Source of the DNA: Edaphochlamys debaryana | Lineage: Eukaryota > Chlorophyta > Chlorophyceae > Chlamydomonadales | NCBI GenBank assembly: GCA_016858145.1 | Contig: JAEHOE010000008.1 | Coordinates: 806,001-870,000, forward strand | Length of the DNA: 64,000 bases | Direction of reading: 5' to 3' | Part shown: positions 21,221 through 33,800 of the stretch, one piece after another | How the letters are laid out: every line of letters starts with the position of its first letter | Numbering within the stretch: the first letter of the stretch is position 1 | Notes under the pieces: generated by a model | Database searches by the model: none | Told to the model about the DNA's origin: nothing | Seen by the model: only the letters and a program-made list of their open reading frames with translations | Position numbers and translations under genes: made by a program

Positions 21221-22913
21221 GGTCGGGCAAGGAGGCCTGTCGTTATCCAAACCAAGCGCCGCACCAGCCCATCGGGTGCGCGGTGATGCAGACAGGGGTG
21301 GCAGTGGTGAAGAACGCGGTGGCGGCGGGAACTCAGCATTCCCCCACCGCATTATGGCGGGGTGTGGCAGACCGTGACTATCCTCCCCGTCTGACTGCCT
21401 CTGCAGGTCTCCACCCGGCCGGCGCCTTCGCACCTTGGCACCTTCTCGGCAGGGGCGTCTGCGCGGTCTGCCCAGCAGGAGTACCGTACCCGAAGCCTCA
21501 CTCACCAGCCCGCCGCCCAGCTGACGCCACCCCCCAAAAACCTCATCCGCCAACCACCCTCTCCCTGCCGCTGCAACGTCCGCCATACCATTAGTCCATA
21601 ACACCTCTGGCGATACACCCGGAGTTACACCCGTCATCAGCATCTATGATGAGTCAGGCATGCCTGAGACCAGGCCCAGATCCCGGGCACCAGGAGTGTT
21701 GGGCCTCGGCCACGCCTGCGCCCCCCCTGCCTGGATGCGCCTCGGGGCGTGCGGTCAAGGCGCAGCCCCAGGGGAGGCCTTGGAGCATGGCTATCTACCG
21801 TTGACAACGGCCAACCGTTGGGTTCTAGGTCAGACGTACCATGACTTTGTCTGGCACACGATGACTTGACTCAGTTGGGCCTCAGTTGGCTGCTGGCTGC
21901 AGTTGGCTGCTGGCCCTGCTGTCCGGGCTCAGTCAGCTGGGGGCGTGGCGCTGCCGGTCGTGGCTTTCGCCCTGTTGTGTTGTGGATGAAGGGGTTTGGA
22001 ACATATCAACGAAGCCATGGACGAAGGGGTGCCGGCAGGTGGCTGCAAGCGGTCCGCGGTGATGCGCAGTCATGATGGTGGACAGGCAGTGGTGGTTGCA
22101 AACAGAGGTGGCTTTTGCCTGAGTCTTGTATGACCTTGTTGTGCGCCTTTGTACATTTTACCGGGGATGGCTGCATGGCCATGTGGTGGGGTGAAGGATG
22201 GTGGGGACCGGCTGAGGGGAGGCCCAGGAGCCAGGCAGCGAAGAGCTGGGCGGTGGGAAGGAGGGCAGCAGTCTGTCATGGAGCTGCAGATCACAGCGTG
22301 CCACGGCATGATGGGAATCCACATGTTGCGTTAAGCTCTGCTGCTGGGCTATCTAGCACTTTGCCCTTTGACGGACCGCCACGGCGGGCGAAGGGAGGGG
22401 GACGGGTACGGCGGCAGGGTTGGCCGCATGCCGACGTTCCACGGCATGCTGGGGTTCCGCGGGGTGCGGCAAGCTGAAGCAGCTAGGCCAGGAGGCTATA
22501 TCGCCCTTCAACGGAGTGGCACTGAGGGCGACGTGAGGGTTCTGTGCTCGCAGGGGCCGTGCAGCGAAGGAGGGCGGCGGGGTTCGCCAGGGTTCGCCGT
22601 GTGCGTGCCGCACCCGGCACCCAACCGCACCGGTGGGTCGTAAACCGCGACCACACACATGTGCCCTACACAGTGCTGTCGACGACTTTGCTCACTACTA
22701 GCTCTGTGGCCTACTAGCGACGAGTTCGATCTTGCATTGTCGCCAGCAGGCTGTATCAGCAGCGCTTACCGCAACACGCGACGCGTAAGCAGAAACCTCA
22801 AATTGCCTGTAGAGGCGAAGGGCCACTCTGAGCGCTGGGCCTTGCGAGGACACTTCACTAGTCGCCTTCGCGCCCGGCGGGCTCTCGGGCCAACAGCGCG
22901 GAACCTTGGCACT
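21221..22913. other. Intergenic between LYR gene and Derlin
   Basis: 1.7 kb, containing the 3' UTR of the LYR gene and the promoter of Derlin. The stretch near 21880-21990 is rich in TTGGCTGCTGG-type short repeats. No gene is supported. Confidence 0.45.
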
Positions 22914-24549
22914 ATGCCGCCTCGCGGCACAAACGTCAACGCGGCGGGCACGGGCGTGGAGGCTTGGTTCCAGAGCATCCCGCCCATCACCCGCACCTAT
23001 GCTATCATCCTCTTCTCGACGACTCTCTTCTTCCGCTTCGCACTGGTCAACCTCGGATGGATAGCGCTCATCTGGCCGCGCGTGGTCACGCACTTTGAGG
23101 TAAGGAGGGACGACGTGTCCCGTGCCGACATGGCATGCCCGTTGACGGGGGCCTCCGGCGGCTCGGCCGCGAAATCTTATACGCGGCATGACGGGCGTGA
23201 GGCTATCCTGGGACGAAGCTGGAAACCCTCAGAGTTTCGGTGTGCATCGCCTTGGGCAGTCTGCGTGCAGGGGGTGGTGGGGCCGGTCGTGGGAGGGAGG
23301 ATGTTTTTTTCCGGGCCTTCGTGCGCCCGCTCGTCTTCAACCCTTGTTGAAGCCTTCACAAGATGGCGCGAACGGCGCCCAGTCTCCGCGAAATGGTCAC
23401 CGACGTCCAGTCATTGTATGCCCTGGCGTCGCTGTACCTCTTGTGGCAAGAGGTGCGGCCTCCTCACCTGCCCCTTGCTCACATCACCCGGCCTTCCCCT
23501 TCCTCAGATCTGGCGCCTCGTCACGTGCTTCTTCTTCCTGGGGAAGTTCTCCTTCCCATGGATCATCAAGGTATGACAGCTGCCCACATCTTAGCAACAT
23601 CTGCCCTTGCACCCCCTGCCCATCTTCACCATCGCACCCGCCGCACCCTCTGCCGCCCCGCCCCCACCTCCCCACCACCTCGCCACCACCCTCTCACCCC
23701 CCCAACCGCCCAGATGATCTGGTTGGTTACGTACGGCACCACGCTGGAGCGGGAGACGTACCAGTTCGAGCCGGCCGACTTCATGTATCTGTTCATCTTC
23801 GGCATGGGCTCCATGCTGGTCCTCTCGCTGGGCATGACCTTCCTCATGGGCATCCCCATGTTCTTCATGGCCGATTCCATCATCTTCATGCTGCTCTACG
23901 TATGGAGCCGCCAGTTCCCGGAGCAGCAGGTGGGGCCGCAGGGCTGGCTCGGTGGCTGCAGCCCAGCAGCGACGTGGGTCCCGTGTGCGAATTTTAACGC
24001 AGGTGCGGTGACCCCTGAGTGTGTTCGCGTCCTCCGATGCCGTTTTTCTCATTCTCGCCCCCAGGTCTCCATCTACGGCCTGTTCAAGGTGCTGTCCTTC
24101 TACGTGCCCTTCGTGTTCGTGGGCATCGAGTTCCTCATGTCGGGTGAGCGCCCACACCCCACACCCCACACCCCACGCGACACGAGCAGGGCCAGGGCCA
24201 GGGCCAGGGCCAGGGACCGTGCTGCGCATCCCGCCCTGGCGCGGCGGTTCCCCACCCGACAAAACCCGCCCCCTGAACCCGTTCCTGTGCCTGTCCGCCC
24301 TTCCTCTGGCTCTGTTCAGGCGGCATCCCCTGGAGCTCCTGCCTGGGCATCGTGGTGGGGCACCTGCACTACTACCTCACCGTGCTCTACCCTGCCATCG
24401 GCGGCCCCACGCTGCTCACCACGCCCCGGTTCCTGAAGAACTTGCTGGCGGACTGGGGCATCGGCCGTCGCGTGGTCACGCACGCCGCCGTGGGGCAGGA
24501 CACGTTCCGGGCGTTCGGCGGGCGGGGCGCGCGGCTTGGGACCAACTAG
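22914..24549 (+). CDS. DERL1: Derlin family ER membrane protein (5 exons, 257 aa)
   Basis: Exons 22914-23099, 23508-23570, 23714-23929, 24065-24143 and 24320-24549 join to 257 residues. The N-terminus WFQSIPPITRTYAIILF, the IWRLVTCFFF segment, the LERETYQFEPADFMYLFIFG stretch and the GIVVGHLHYYLTVLYP helix are diagnostic of Derlins (Der1/DERL1). Derlins are rhomboid-like pseudoproteases that help retrotranslocate misfolded ER proteins for degradation (ERAD). Several hydrophobic helices are visible and no rhomboid catalytic Ser/His pair is expected. The C-terminal ~35 residues, after LLADWG, are short and polar. The gene converges on SPC2, another ER membrane protein gene. The start codon is followed by a normal N-terminus of the family. 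Confidence 0.92.
24187..24215. repeat. GGCCAG hexamer repeat in Derlin intron 4
   Basis: About five tandem copies of a GGCCAG hexanucleotide directly after the intron donor region. It is purine-rich and likely polymorphic. Confidence 0.8.
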
Positions 24550-25525
24550 GGAGGGGAACGGGTGGAGGGGAGGTGTCGTGGGAGGGAGGTGTGGACTGTG
24601 GGACACAGCCCAGTGGGCTGGGCTTGGTGATGGCTGCAGATATAGTGGAAGTATGTGCGGGCAGAAGGCAGGTGGCGGGTTGGCGGGATGCGTCGAGGGT
24701 GTCTGGAACTAGGAGGACAAGCTCTCTGCCAGGTAGCACAGAGACAGGGAGATGACTTGTGCATGCTCAAGAGGGGCTGAGGGCTGACCTTGCCCGGCAG
24801 TCTGCTGGGCTTGGCACCTGGGGGTGGCAGCTGGCGTGTTGGGTACGCGTCAATAGTCTTACCGAATGTCGGTATGCAGGCCGGAGGTTGCTGCAGGTAT
24901 CGAAAGCGTTGGGCCGATGGGCTGTCAAGTGGGCTGTCAAGACCGCCAAGAACTGCAATGGATTCGTGGCACTGGCAAGGAAGCAGTGCACAGTTGGCCA
25001 ACACTCCGCAATTGAAAGATACATGCTCTGAGCTGGTGTGCATGGCACGAATGGCCGCTTAGCGCTCCGCCCATACCGTACCCCTGGTACATCCGCGGTC
25101 GCGGTACGGCGCCATCGAGCTGACCTGGCCGGCTCACTCATCCGTCCTCGGGGCACATTACGTCGGTACCCGAATACACGATTAGTTGAGAGTCTTTCCA
25201 GGCTTACACTGCCGCCGCCTGACCCGCCCAGAATCCGACGGCGGCCCTCTGCACCTCCGTGGGCCCGGCCCCCGGCCCCCACGCTAGAATCCGCCCGACT
25301 TCCTTACAACCTCGGCCTTTCTGCGGCCGTCGGTTCTCCTGGCACAGCTTTGTCGACTGACTGCATGGCCCTGCTCCTTCAAGCCGTGCTTGCGCATGCT
25401 CTACGGAAGGCCCCTTGCCCGGCCGCCAGCCCAACTGCCCTGCCACGCATTGCCCGCGATGCGCTTCGCAACTCCAAAGGCATGCCCCCGCCCATCCTGC
25501 GCACGCTCGCCGAACGCGCTCATAG
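24550..25525. other. Convergent intergenic region (Derlin / SPC2 3' ends)
   Basis: About 1 kb between two 3' ends. On the minus strand TGTAA, the usual chlorophyte polyadenylation signal, occurs at 25304-25308 and 25204-25208, downstream of the SPC2 stop. Open frames here have no domain. Confidence 0.5.
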
Positions 25526-27579
25526 TCAGTCGTTCTTCTTCCCTGTCCGCTCCGTCCGCAACGCCGCCAGGCTCGCCGCCAGCTTGTCTACCTGCAGGGG
25601 GGGAACGTCCGACAGCACAGAGCGTCACGAGCTACAAAACACCAACCCAGCCTCTCAGGCCAGCCCGGACCCAAGCATCTCATACCGTACTCGAGTGCCC
25701 ACCAGCCCACCCGTCCAGCTCCAACCAACTGCCCTACATGCTCTATTCCCAGGCCTCACCTCCTCCTTCCACGCCCCCTCCGCCATGTACCCGTCCTCGT
25801 GGAAGTACTTGGGCACCTTGTAGGTGGACTGCACCTCCCTGTGGGTTGCAGGGGGGGGGGCGGGGGTAGGGGGAGGCGGAGTTGAGAGGAGGCTTAGCAC
25901 TTGGGACCGGGGTGGGGCAGAGGGGCAGGGACCCGTCTTGGTACACGACCACAACCGCAACATGCAGATGCGACTTGGCGGACGGTCACACGGGGGGGTC
26001 CAGTAGACCTGACGCTGGGCGTGCCATGAGCGAGATGCGGCGCTGTTGCCCCGGCGCCCTGGTGCAGTGTGCCTCCAAGCCCACGCCCCCTATCACCCCA
26101 ACACCCCAGCCACAACACCCATCACGCCGCGGCCTCACAGCGACGGGTCCTCCTTGTCCGTGATGGCCAGGGTGTAGTCCTCGCTGAAGCGGTGCATGGC
26201 CGAGGACAGCCGCACGCCCTTGGTGCCCTGGTGTGGTGTGGTGTGGTGTGAAATAATAGTTTGTGAGGCAGGGGCAGCATCACGGCGGAAGGGGCAGTCC
26301 CAGCACCTCCACGACTGCTCACGGGCTCCAGCCCTTCAGACGTTCCCGGCTTACATCCCACCCGAACCCACGTGCACAGTCCCCTCACATCCCCACACCA
26401 CCTGCTGCATCCCCGAGCCGGCCATCCCGTACGCACGCACCCGGAATGGCTTGGTGACCAGGAAGGCGTCCCCCTCCACCCGCATCGAGTAGACGTTCAT
26501 AGCAATGGTGAGGACCACGTACGTCACCACGCAGGCAAACACCTGGGGGGGAGGATTAGGGGCAGCCAGGAGCCGGGAGCGACAGCGCGCGTGGGCATGG
26601 CCGTCAGGCACCGCACAGCACGAGGGCGAACAGTGGCACTACACCAGAGGCCAGACCAGGCGAGGCCCCTTCCATCTGTACATGGCCGCCGAAGCCCCGA
26701 GGGTCGCCTGCTGCTGCCTCGAGCCATAACCGTATGTCAAAACGGGTGAGACCAGCCACAACCAACACCGTCGACAGGCCCCCCCCGCACAAACTCCGCC
26801 CCCGGCCACGTCAGTGCTCCTCGTGCCTGCGAGACTCGCTATTTTGTGTTCCCCGGTCACAGGGGCATCCAGGCTTTCCAGGCTCCCCGGACGTGATGCC
26901 GTGCACCAGGGCCCACTGGATAGGACCCCTCGCTGACTTCCTCCTCTCCAGGCACCGCCCAGCTCTGTCGCACGCACCTGCCACCAGTTGGCGGGGAACT
27001 TCCCCGGCCCGAAGTGGGAGAACACCGCTGCGCCGATGCTGTGGAGAAGGGGTCGAGGGGGGGCGGGGGCGCAAGTCTGCTGGCTAGCCCCTTGGTCCTG
27101 GCCTCTGCGGCCAGGCGCCCGTCCCCAAGCGCAGTGGGATGCTCTTAACAGGTAACTTCCGTCTGCCCCTGCACACGCTGGACGAGAGGCCTGATGACGG
27201 CGGCAAGCTACGGTCGGCTGCCTTCCGGGCCCAACGACCCCCCCCCCCATACCGCCGCCCCGACTGCGACGGACTCACGCGAGCAGGCCTAGCCCGATCT
27301 TGATGTTCTGTATCATCACATCCTCCTGGTAGCCCTGGTCAAGGACTGCCTGCAGCGGGCAGAAGGCCCGCATGCCAAGCTCAACGCCGAGATCATTGGT
27401 GGAGCCGAAGCCGCCCAAGCTCGTACCTCGCGTGCTACATCATCCAGCGCCGCCTTAAGAGCTCCTCCCTCGTACAGGTTGCTGAGCTTGAGAGGCTTGT
27501 GGTCCTCATCCTGGGGACCGGGCGACGCTTCCCGCTCCGCAGCAGCCTTCGGAGGCTTCGAAGGCTTTCCCTTTGCCAT
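25526..27579 (-). CDS. SPCS2: Signal peptidase complex subunit 2 (7 exons, 206 aa)
   Basis: Exons 27427-27579, 27279-27349, 26978-27038, 26441-26542, 26139-26227, 25760-25838 and 25526-25591 join to 206 residues. After a Lys/Pro-rich N-terminus come LSNLYEGGALKAALDDVA and VLDQGYQEDVMIQNIKIGLG, then two membrane helices (GLGLLAIGAAVFSHFGP and CVVTYVVLTIAMNVYSM). The lumen-to-cytosol tail has RFSEDYTLAITD and KYFHEDGYMAEGAWKEEV. This order matches SPCS2/Spc2 (SPC25), a non-catalytic subunit of the ER signal peptidase that contacts the Sec61 channel (family knowledge). Length is close to the family norm. The gene is head-to-head with polymerase eta, 302 bp apart. Confidence 0.88.
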
Positions 27580-27881
27580 TCCGAGCTAGGTGATCAGGCC
27601 GGTGCTGCAGGAAGTTGGGTCTGGTGTCTCTCCTGTGCGCAAACCGAGAGAGTGGCGTCCACCGGCGCAGCGACGTATTGGTAAGCGAAGGTGCAAGTTT
27701 TCAATAATTGTGGAGACAAGAGCGGCGACAATCCAATGGGGTTTCTGCAAGGGCAAGGCGCGATCCGCGCTCCAGCACCCTCCGCACGCCTCAACGGCAC
27801 CATACACACATACGTCACCACGCAGGCTTTCAAAGATAACAGCGCCCGTGATGGGCTGAGCGATGCACAACACCCGCGCCA
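27580..27881. promoter_or_regulatory. Shared upstream region of SPC2 and polymerase eta
   Basis: 302 bp between divergent start codons (27579 minus, 27882 plus) must hold both promoters and leaders. No TATA box stands out. Confidence 0.5.
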
Positions 27882-30800
27882 ATGGCACAGCCCCACTTCT
27901 TGCACCTTGCGCGCAACCGCGTCGTCGCTCACATCGACCTGGATGCCTTCTACGCACAGGTAGCCAGCCCTGAACCACGAACGTGTCTGCCGGCGAGGCA
28001 GCCGCGCGGACAGCCCGCGGTGACCCTCGTGCTGGGCGTGCGACGCGTCGCCTTGGCCCCCCTCTCCAGCAAACGCCCCCCTCGCAACCTCAAGGAGATC
28101 TTCCTCTCGCTCCCGCCCCGCCCGGGTGCTGCGCAGGTGGAGCAGCGGCGCAACCCCGCGCTGCGCGGCCAGCCCGTGGCTGTGGTGCAGTACAACCCCT
28201 GGGACACGGAGGCCCTCAAAACCGCCCTGCGCCCCGAGGTGGGGGCCCCCGGACAAGGGCAGGGCAGGAGAGCCTCACATACGGCCAGGGAGGCCGTACT
28301 TGCCCTCATCAGGACACGGCGGTGGAGTCTGGGGAAGACGGGCCCCTGTTGGGCAGCTGGGCAGGGGAGCCTTGCGTTGGAGCGGGCGCCCTGCCGGGAG
28401 GGGTTGCCTCCAAATGGGGCGCCGGGGATTGGCTCCAGATAGCGGAGTGGTTGGCGGTAGTGGCCGTACCCTGTTGAGCAGGTTGCAGCAGGGTGCCGGG
28501 CGCAGAGCAGGCTGATTGACTGGTGTCAGGGGCGGGCGCGAGAGGGCCTGTGGCGCAGGGTTGCGGTAGGCTGGGAAGGCAGCAGCCGGTGGCGATGGAA
28601 TGGGGTGCGCGCTGCCGGACTCCCTCCACTGGTCCAACCGCCCCAACCGCCCCAACCGCCTGCTACAGGACAATCGCATCCTCAACGACTCCAACGGCTC
28701 CATCATTGCCGTGTCGTACGAGGCACGCAAGTTTGGCGTCAAGCGGTGAGCTAGCCTGCACCCTCCCAAGCCCTGAGCCGACTTGCAGGGCGGCTTCGGG
28801 GGACCTGCGGGCAGCCGGGTCAGCTCTGGGCCCGTTGACCTCCTCTGCCCAGTTCTCAAGTTATTCCCTAACCTACCTCCACCTCTGTGTCCCCTCCAGG
28901 AACATGATGGGCCAGCAGGCGCGGAAGCTGTGCCCCACCCTCCAGCTGGTACAGGTGGGCGCGGGCCGCACCGCACCGCACCGCGACCTCCGCCTCGAAC
29001 CCGCCTCCACCGCTTGACGCCGTGTCCCCGCCCAACCCCAACGTGTTCCCCTCCTGCCTCGACGTGCTCTCCGCGACCCCAGGTACCCACCGCCCACGGC
29101 AAAGCCGACCTCACCATCTACCGCCAGGCGGGGCAGCAGGTGCGGGGGCGCCAGGGCGCTAGAGTGCAGGCGCTCACACAGAAATGGCCTGTCACGGCGG
29201 GGCCTCAAGGACCAAGCTGGCAGGCTAGAGGAGGCGGACAGAAGTTGGAGGAAATGCATCACCCTCCATCAGCCTCGGCCCTGCTCCACCTTCTCCGCCC
29301 TAACCCGCCCGCGCCCGCGCCCAGGTGGCGGCGGTGCTGGCCCGCGGGGCGCTGTTCGAGCGCGCCTCCATCGACGAGGCCTACCTGGACCTCACGGGGG
29401 CCGCCACACGCATGGTGGCACAGCTGGACGCGGCGGCGGGTGGGCGGGGGGTGGGAAGGGGCTGGAGCGGGCCTTGCCGGGGGTGAGGTGGCGGGGAGCT
29501 AGTAACCCCGACGGTTGTTTGTCATTGGATGGTGTTGTGATGCCTCGGGTGCTGGGACGAGCGGGGGCCAGGCCGGGACTAGGTGGCAGGGGCAAGCCGG
29601 GCGGGGAGAGGAGGCACTCGGCGCCAACGTGGACTCGTTTGGCGGCCCGATGTGTTGATCTCGTTGCCCTTGTACCCCTCTCCGAGGAGCAGCCGCAGGC
29701 GGAGTCGTGGGCTCGCCAGGAGGGTCCGCAGGATTCGGCCCGGCCGCCTCGGCGCAGCCAGCGGAGGTGCCGGGCCTGCCTGAGCCGCCCCGGTCCCTGG
29801 AGGAGTGGCACGTCAAGGGCCTCGAGGTGGGCAGCTCTCCGTTGACGGTTGGCGGTTAGCGGTTAGGTGAATCTGTGAATGCATGGCTTTCTCACCCTCG
29901 CCAACTGACCAGGATGATGACGAGGAGGGCCTGGGGGTGGCTGCGCTGCTGCCCGGCTGGGATGACGACGAGGAGGAGGAGGAGGAGGCCCGAGACGGGG
30001 CGGCCCAGCTGGAGCCAGGGGAGGGCGGCGGACCCTTGGACGGCACACGGGAGGAAGCCGGCGGTGCAGGGACATCCCGCCGAAGCCAGACCCCGGAGCC
30101 CGCACCCTGCGAACCCGGCGTCGCTGCTGCTACCATCACTGCTGCTGCCGCCGCCGCGGGCACCGTAATTTCAGATGATGTCGCCGCAGCAGCAGCTGCG
30201 GCCACAGCCGCATGCTCTACGCGGACGCGTGGGCCTGCGCTGGAGGCCGCCGGCCCGTCCACACCGGGTGCGCTCGCGGGCGCCGGCACGGGCGCCGGCC
30301 CCACCTCGCCACCGCCCTCCGGCCTGGCTTCGCCTCTGGTGAGGAAGGGGGTGATTGGAGCGGGCATGCGACTCAGGATGCGGCGGCGAGTGTGTTCGTC
30401 TATCGCCGCCAGTTCCAGCACCGCTCCGCTAGGTCTGAGTGTCTTTCGAAACTAGCAACCTGTCTGCACATCTTCCCCCTTCCCGTGTACGCACCTTCCC
30501 TTTTCTTCCCGTGTACGCACCTTCCCGTCCACCTCCCCTTCCCTCAGGACGAGGCCGCGCGCCTCCGCCGCGCCGAGGCTGCCCGGCTGCGGGCCTACTG
30601 GCTCCGCCCGGCCGCCGCCTGGGACCCGCACGAGCGGCTGCTGCTGGCGGGGGCGCTGGTGACGGCGCAGGTGGGGCCGTGTGGGGCGACCGCGGCAGGA
30701 CGGTGGCCCCTGGGACAGGATGCCAGGACATAGTGCGCATAGTGCTAGGTTCAAAGCTCAAAGCTTGTGCTGATGTCGCCGGATGTCATGTTTACGTCCT

Positions 30801-33800
30801 CGACGGCGGTCTTGCCGGCCCTCTGCGCCCTACTTCCGGCTTGCTGCAGCTGCGGGCGGCTGTGTCTGCGGAGCTGGGCTTCACCTGCTCCGCGGGCGTG
30901 TCGCACTACAAGCTGCTGGCCAAGCTGGGCAGCGGTGAGCGCCCTGGCAGGAGTGGGAACGGGAACTGGCGCTAAGTGAAAGCCCAGAGGATTGGCAAGG
31001 GAGCGGCGCCGAGGCAGCGGGCAGTGGGATGAGGCCGACGTGCTGCAAGACACCTTCCACACTTGTTACCTCTGGCCCCCACGTCCTGTCGCCCCTCCCC
31101 AGGCCTGCACAAGCCCAACCAGCAGACCGTGGTGCTCACGCGCGCAGTGCCGGGGCTGCTGCGGGGCCTGCCGCTGGGCCGCCTGCGCTCGCTGGGTGGC
31201 AAGTACGGGGAGGAGGTGTCGTCGGCGCTGGGCGTTAGCACCGTGGGTGAGTTGCTAGCCTTGTCTGCGCTTGCATGGTTGCAAAGAGGCCGGTGACCCT
31301 ACTGCCCGGCTCCCCACCCCACACAATATCCGGTGCGCCCTGCTCCCAGGTGACCTGTGGGCTGTGCCCCTTGCCCGCCTGGAGGCAGTTCTGGGGCAGG
31401 CAGGCGCAGCATCGCTGACACGGCTGGCGGCAGGCAAGCAAGGGACGGGAACCCCGACACGGTCTGGCAGTGCCGAGGAGGAAGCGCTACCTGGCATGCC
31501 GCTCACTCATTGCAGCCGTCTGCAGTGTCGACCCCAACTAACACCTACCACGCCCCCAACCTCCTCCGCCCAGGCATGGATGACGAGGAGGTCGTGCCCC
31601 GCCTGGCCCCCAAGAGCCTGGGCTGCGGCAAGACCTTCCGCGGCACCTCGGCGCTCACCGCCCTTGACCAGGTGGGTGCGCTCACACCCTATTGTCCGGT
31701 GGGGCCCATTCCCACCCACCCGCCCGTGGCGTCTGCTGCACTTGATCCCACGGTGCTGCCACACAAACCCCCCTCCTCTGCGCTAACAGGTCGCCCACTG
31801 GCTCAAGCAGCTGGCGGCCGAGCTGGGGGAGCGCATCGAAGCCGACCGCTGCGACCACGCGCGCCTGCCCACCCTGCTGACGGCCTCGTGGACGGGCGGG
31901 GGCGTGGCGGGGCCGGACGCAGGCGGCGGCGGGGGCGGGGCGGCGGGCGGCGACGCCGCCAGCCACAGCCGCTCGGGCAGGCTGCCGCGTGCCTCGGTGG
32001 CTTGCATCGCGGAGGAGGCGGTGGGGCTGTTCCGCAAGTGGGCGGCGGAGAGGTGCGCACGGGGTTGCGGGAGCGGGTGCCGGGACGGGGGTGGTGCAGG
32101 GGGGGTCAAGTCCGGCGGCTCGGGCGTTGAGGGCGGGGAGAGGCTGACGAGGTGCCGCATACCTTTCATTTCCACAGGGTGGCCTGGCGCGTCACGAGCA
32201 TGTCTCTGACCGCCTCCAAGTTCGGGGCAGCTCCCACCGGCGCCTCCACCATCACACGCTTCCTACAGCAGCCGGCCGCCAGGGCCCAGCAGCCATCCAG
32301 GGGCGTGCAGGAGCAGCCAGGGGAGCGGCAGCCGCAGACCAGCGGCTCCCTGGCTCTGCCCCTGGAGCAGCCGCCACCGGGGGCCCCTGGGGCAGAGGCC
32401 CTATCGCGCGAAGAGCGCCCGGCCGACAGCGCCAACACAATGACAGTCGGCGGCGGGGGCCACGCCGTTGCATCCGCGTCGGCTGGCGCTCGGCCCGCAA
32501 CGAGCGCCGCTACAGCCTTGCCCGCAACCTCAACGGCCGCGTCGGACCGCACGGCCGGACCTGTGCGGAGTGACGCCTCAGGGCAGGGCGTGAAGCGGCC
32601 GGCGGGGTCGACGGCCGCGAGCGGGTCCCGGGGCGCACCGGCGCAGAAGCGGCGAAAGCCAGGCTCGGGCTCCGGCCAGCCGCCGCGGGGACCGGACGTG
32701 CGTGCGCTGTTTGCGCGCGCCCAGGCGGCGTCTGGATCAGCCGCGGGGGCGGGCGCAGGCTTGGCAGCAACCGCGTCAGCGTCTGAGAGGGCAGCCGGGG
32801 GAGATAGCACAGTGGCGGATGGCGTTGCATTGGGCCCTGGGCGCGCCGTGCAGGTCAAGGTGGAGGCGGAGGCGCCATGCCGGGAGCCGGCGCGGTCGGA
32901 GGCGAGCGATCTGGGGGCGTCCGCACGGCCGCCCTTGCCCGCATCGCCGCCGCCGCCACGCTCAATGCTGCGGGCCTTGCTGCTTCAGAAGCCGGCGGCC
33001 TCACCACAACCACCGCCGCCCCCACTGCTGCACGCAACATCCGAGGGGCTGCCCATCAAGATGGAGCAATCCACACCTGCAGCCTCACCGGGGCCGAGTG
33101 GCAGACGCATGGGAGACGGCAGCGGCAGTCGCTACGGCAGCCGAGGCAGCGCTCAGGGGGCAGCCGATGCGGCGAAGACAGGAGCAGGGGCGAATGCGGC
33201 TCCAGCGCCTGATGTGGTGGAGCTTCTGGACAGCGATGGTGATGACGGCGACGGCGGGGGAGGGCAGGAGGCTGGAGCTGGCGGCGGCGGGGGACGGAGG
33301 CATGCGGCGGGCGGGGCGGCCAGGCAAGGTGCAGGAGGGTGCAGGGCGGCGCAGGCCGGGCCAGGCCCACCGCTTGCGCCTCCTGCCGATCGCCCCCCGC
33401 TTGCCGCGAGCGGCTTACCCCTCCACGACGCCCGCCCTACCTCCCAAGCCGCTCCCGTTACTGGGGCAAGTGTGGGCCTGGGCCTGGGCCCGGGCTCGGG
33501 CCCCAGCCAGGGCTCCCAGCCGCTGCCCGCCTCCCTAGAAGCCTGGCTGGGCCCGTCCCAGCCCACCAGTCAGCCTGGGCCACTGACGCAGCCGCGTGCC
33601 GCGGCGCAGCAGGCGCTGAACGCAGGAGCTGCACAGGGGTTGGCACCCCCAGGGGCCCAGGCTGGTGGCCAAGCGCAGGAGCAGGGGCAGGGGCGGGAGG
33701 AGGCGGAGGCATGGCCTGGGTGGCCAGGGGCGGAGGGTGCGGAGGCGGAAGACATGCAAGCCTCGCCAGAGCTGCTGGCGGCTCCGGCCGCGGGCCCAGC

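Noticed and set aside
25038..25823. 261-residue plus-strand frame between Derlin and SPC2
   Set aside because: No domain, and it overlaps SPC2 exons in antisense.
26521..27827. 17-bp match between SPC2 exon 4 (26521-26537) and the SPC2/POLH promoter (27811-27827)
   Set aside because: The match stops sharply on both sides and is within what chance allows in GC-biased DNA of this length.
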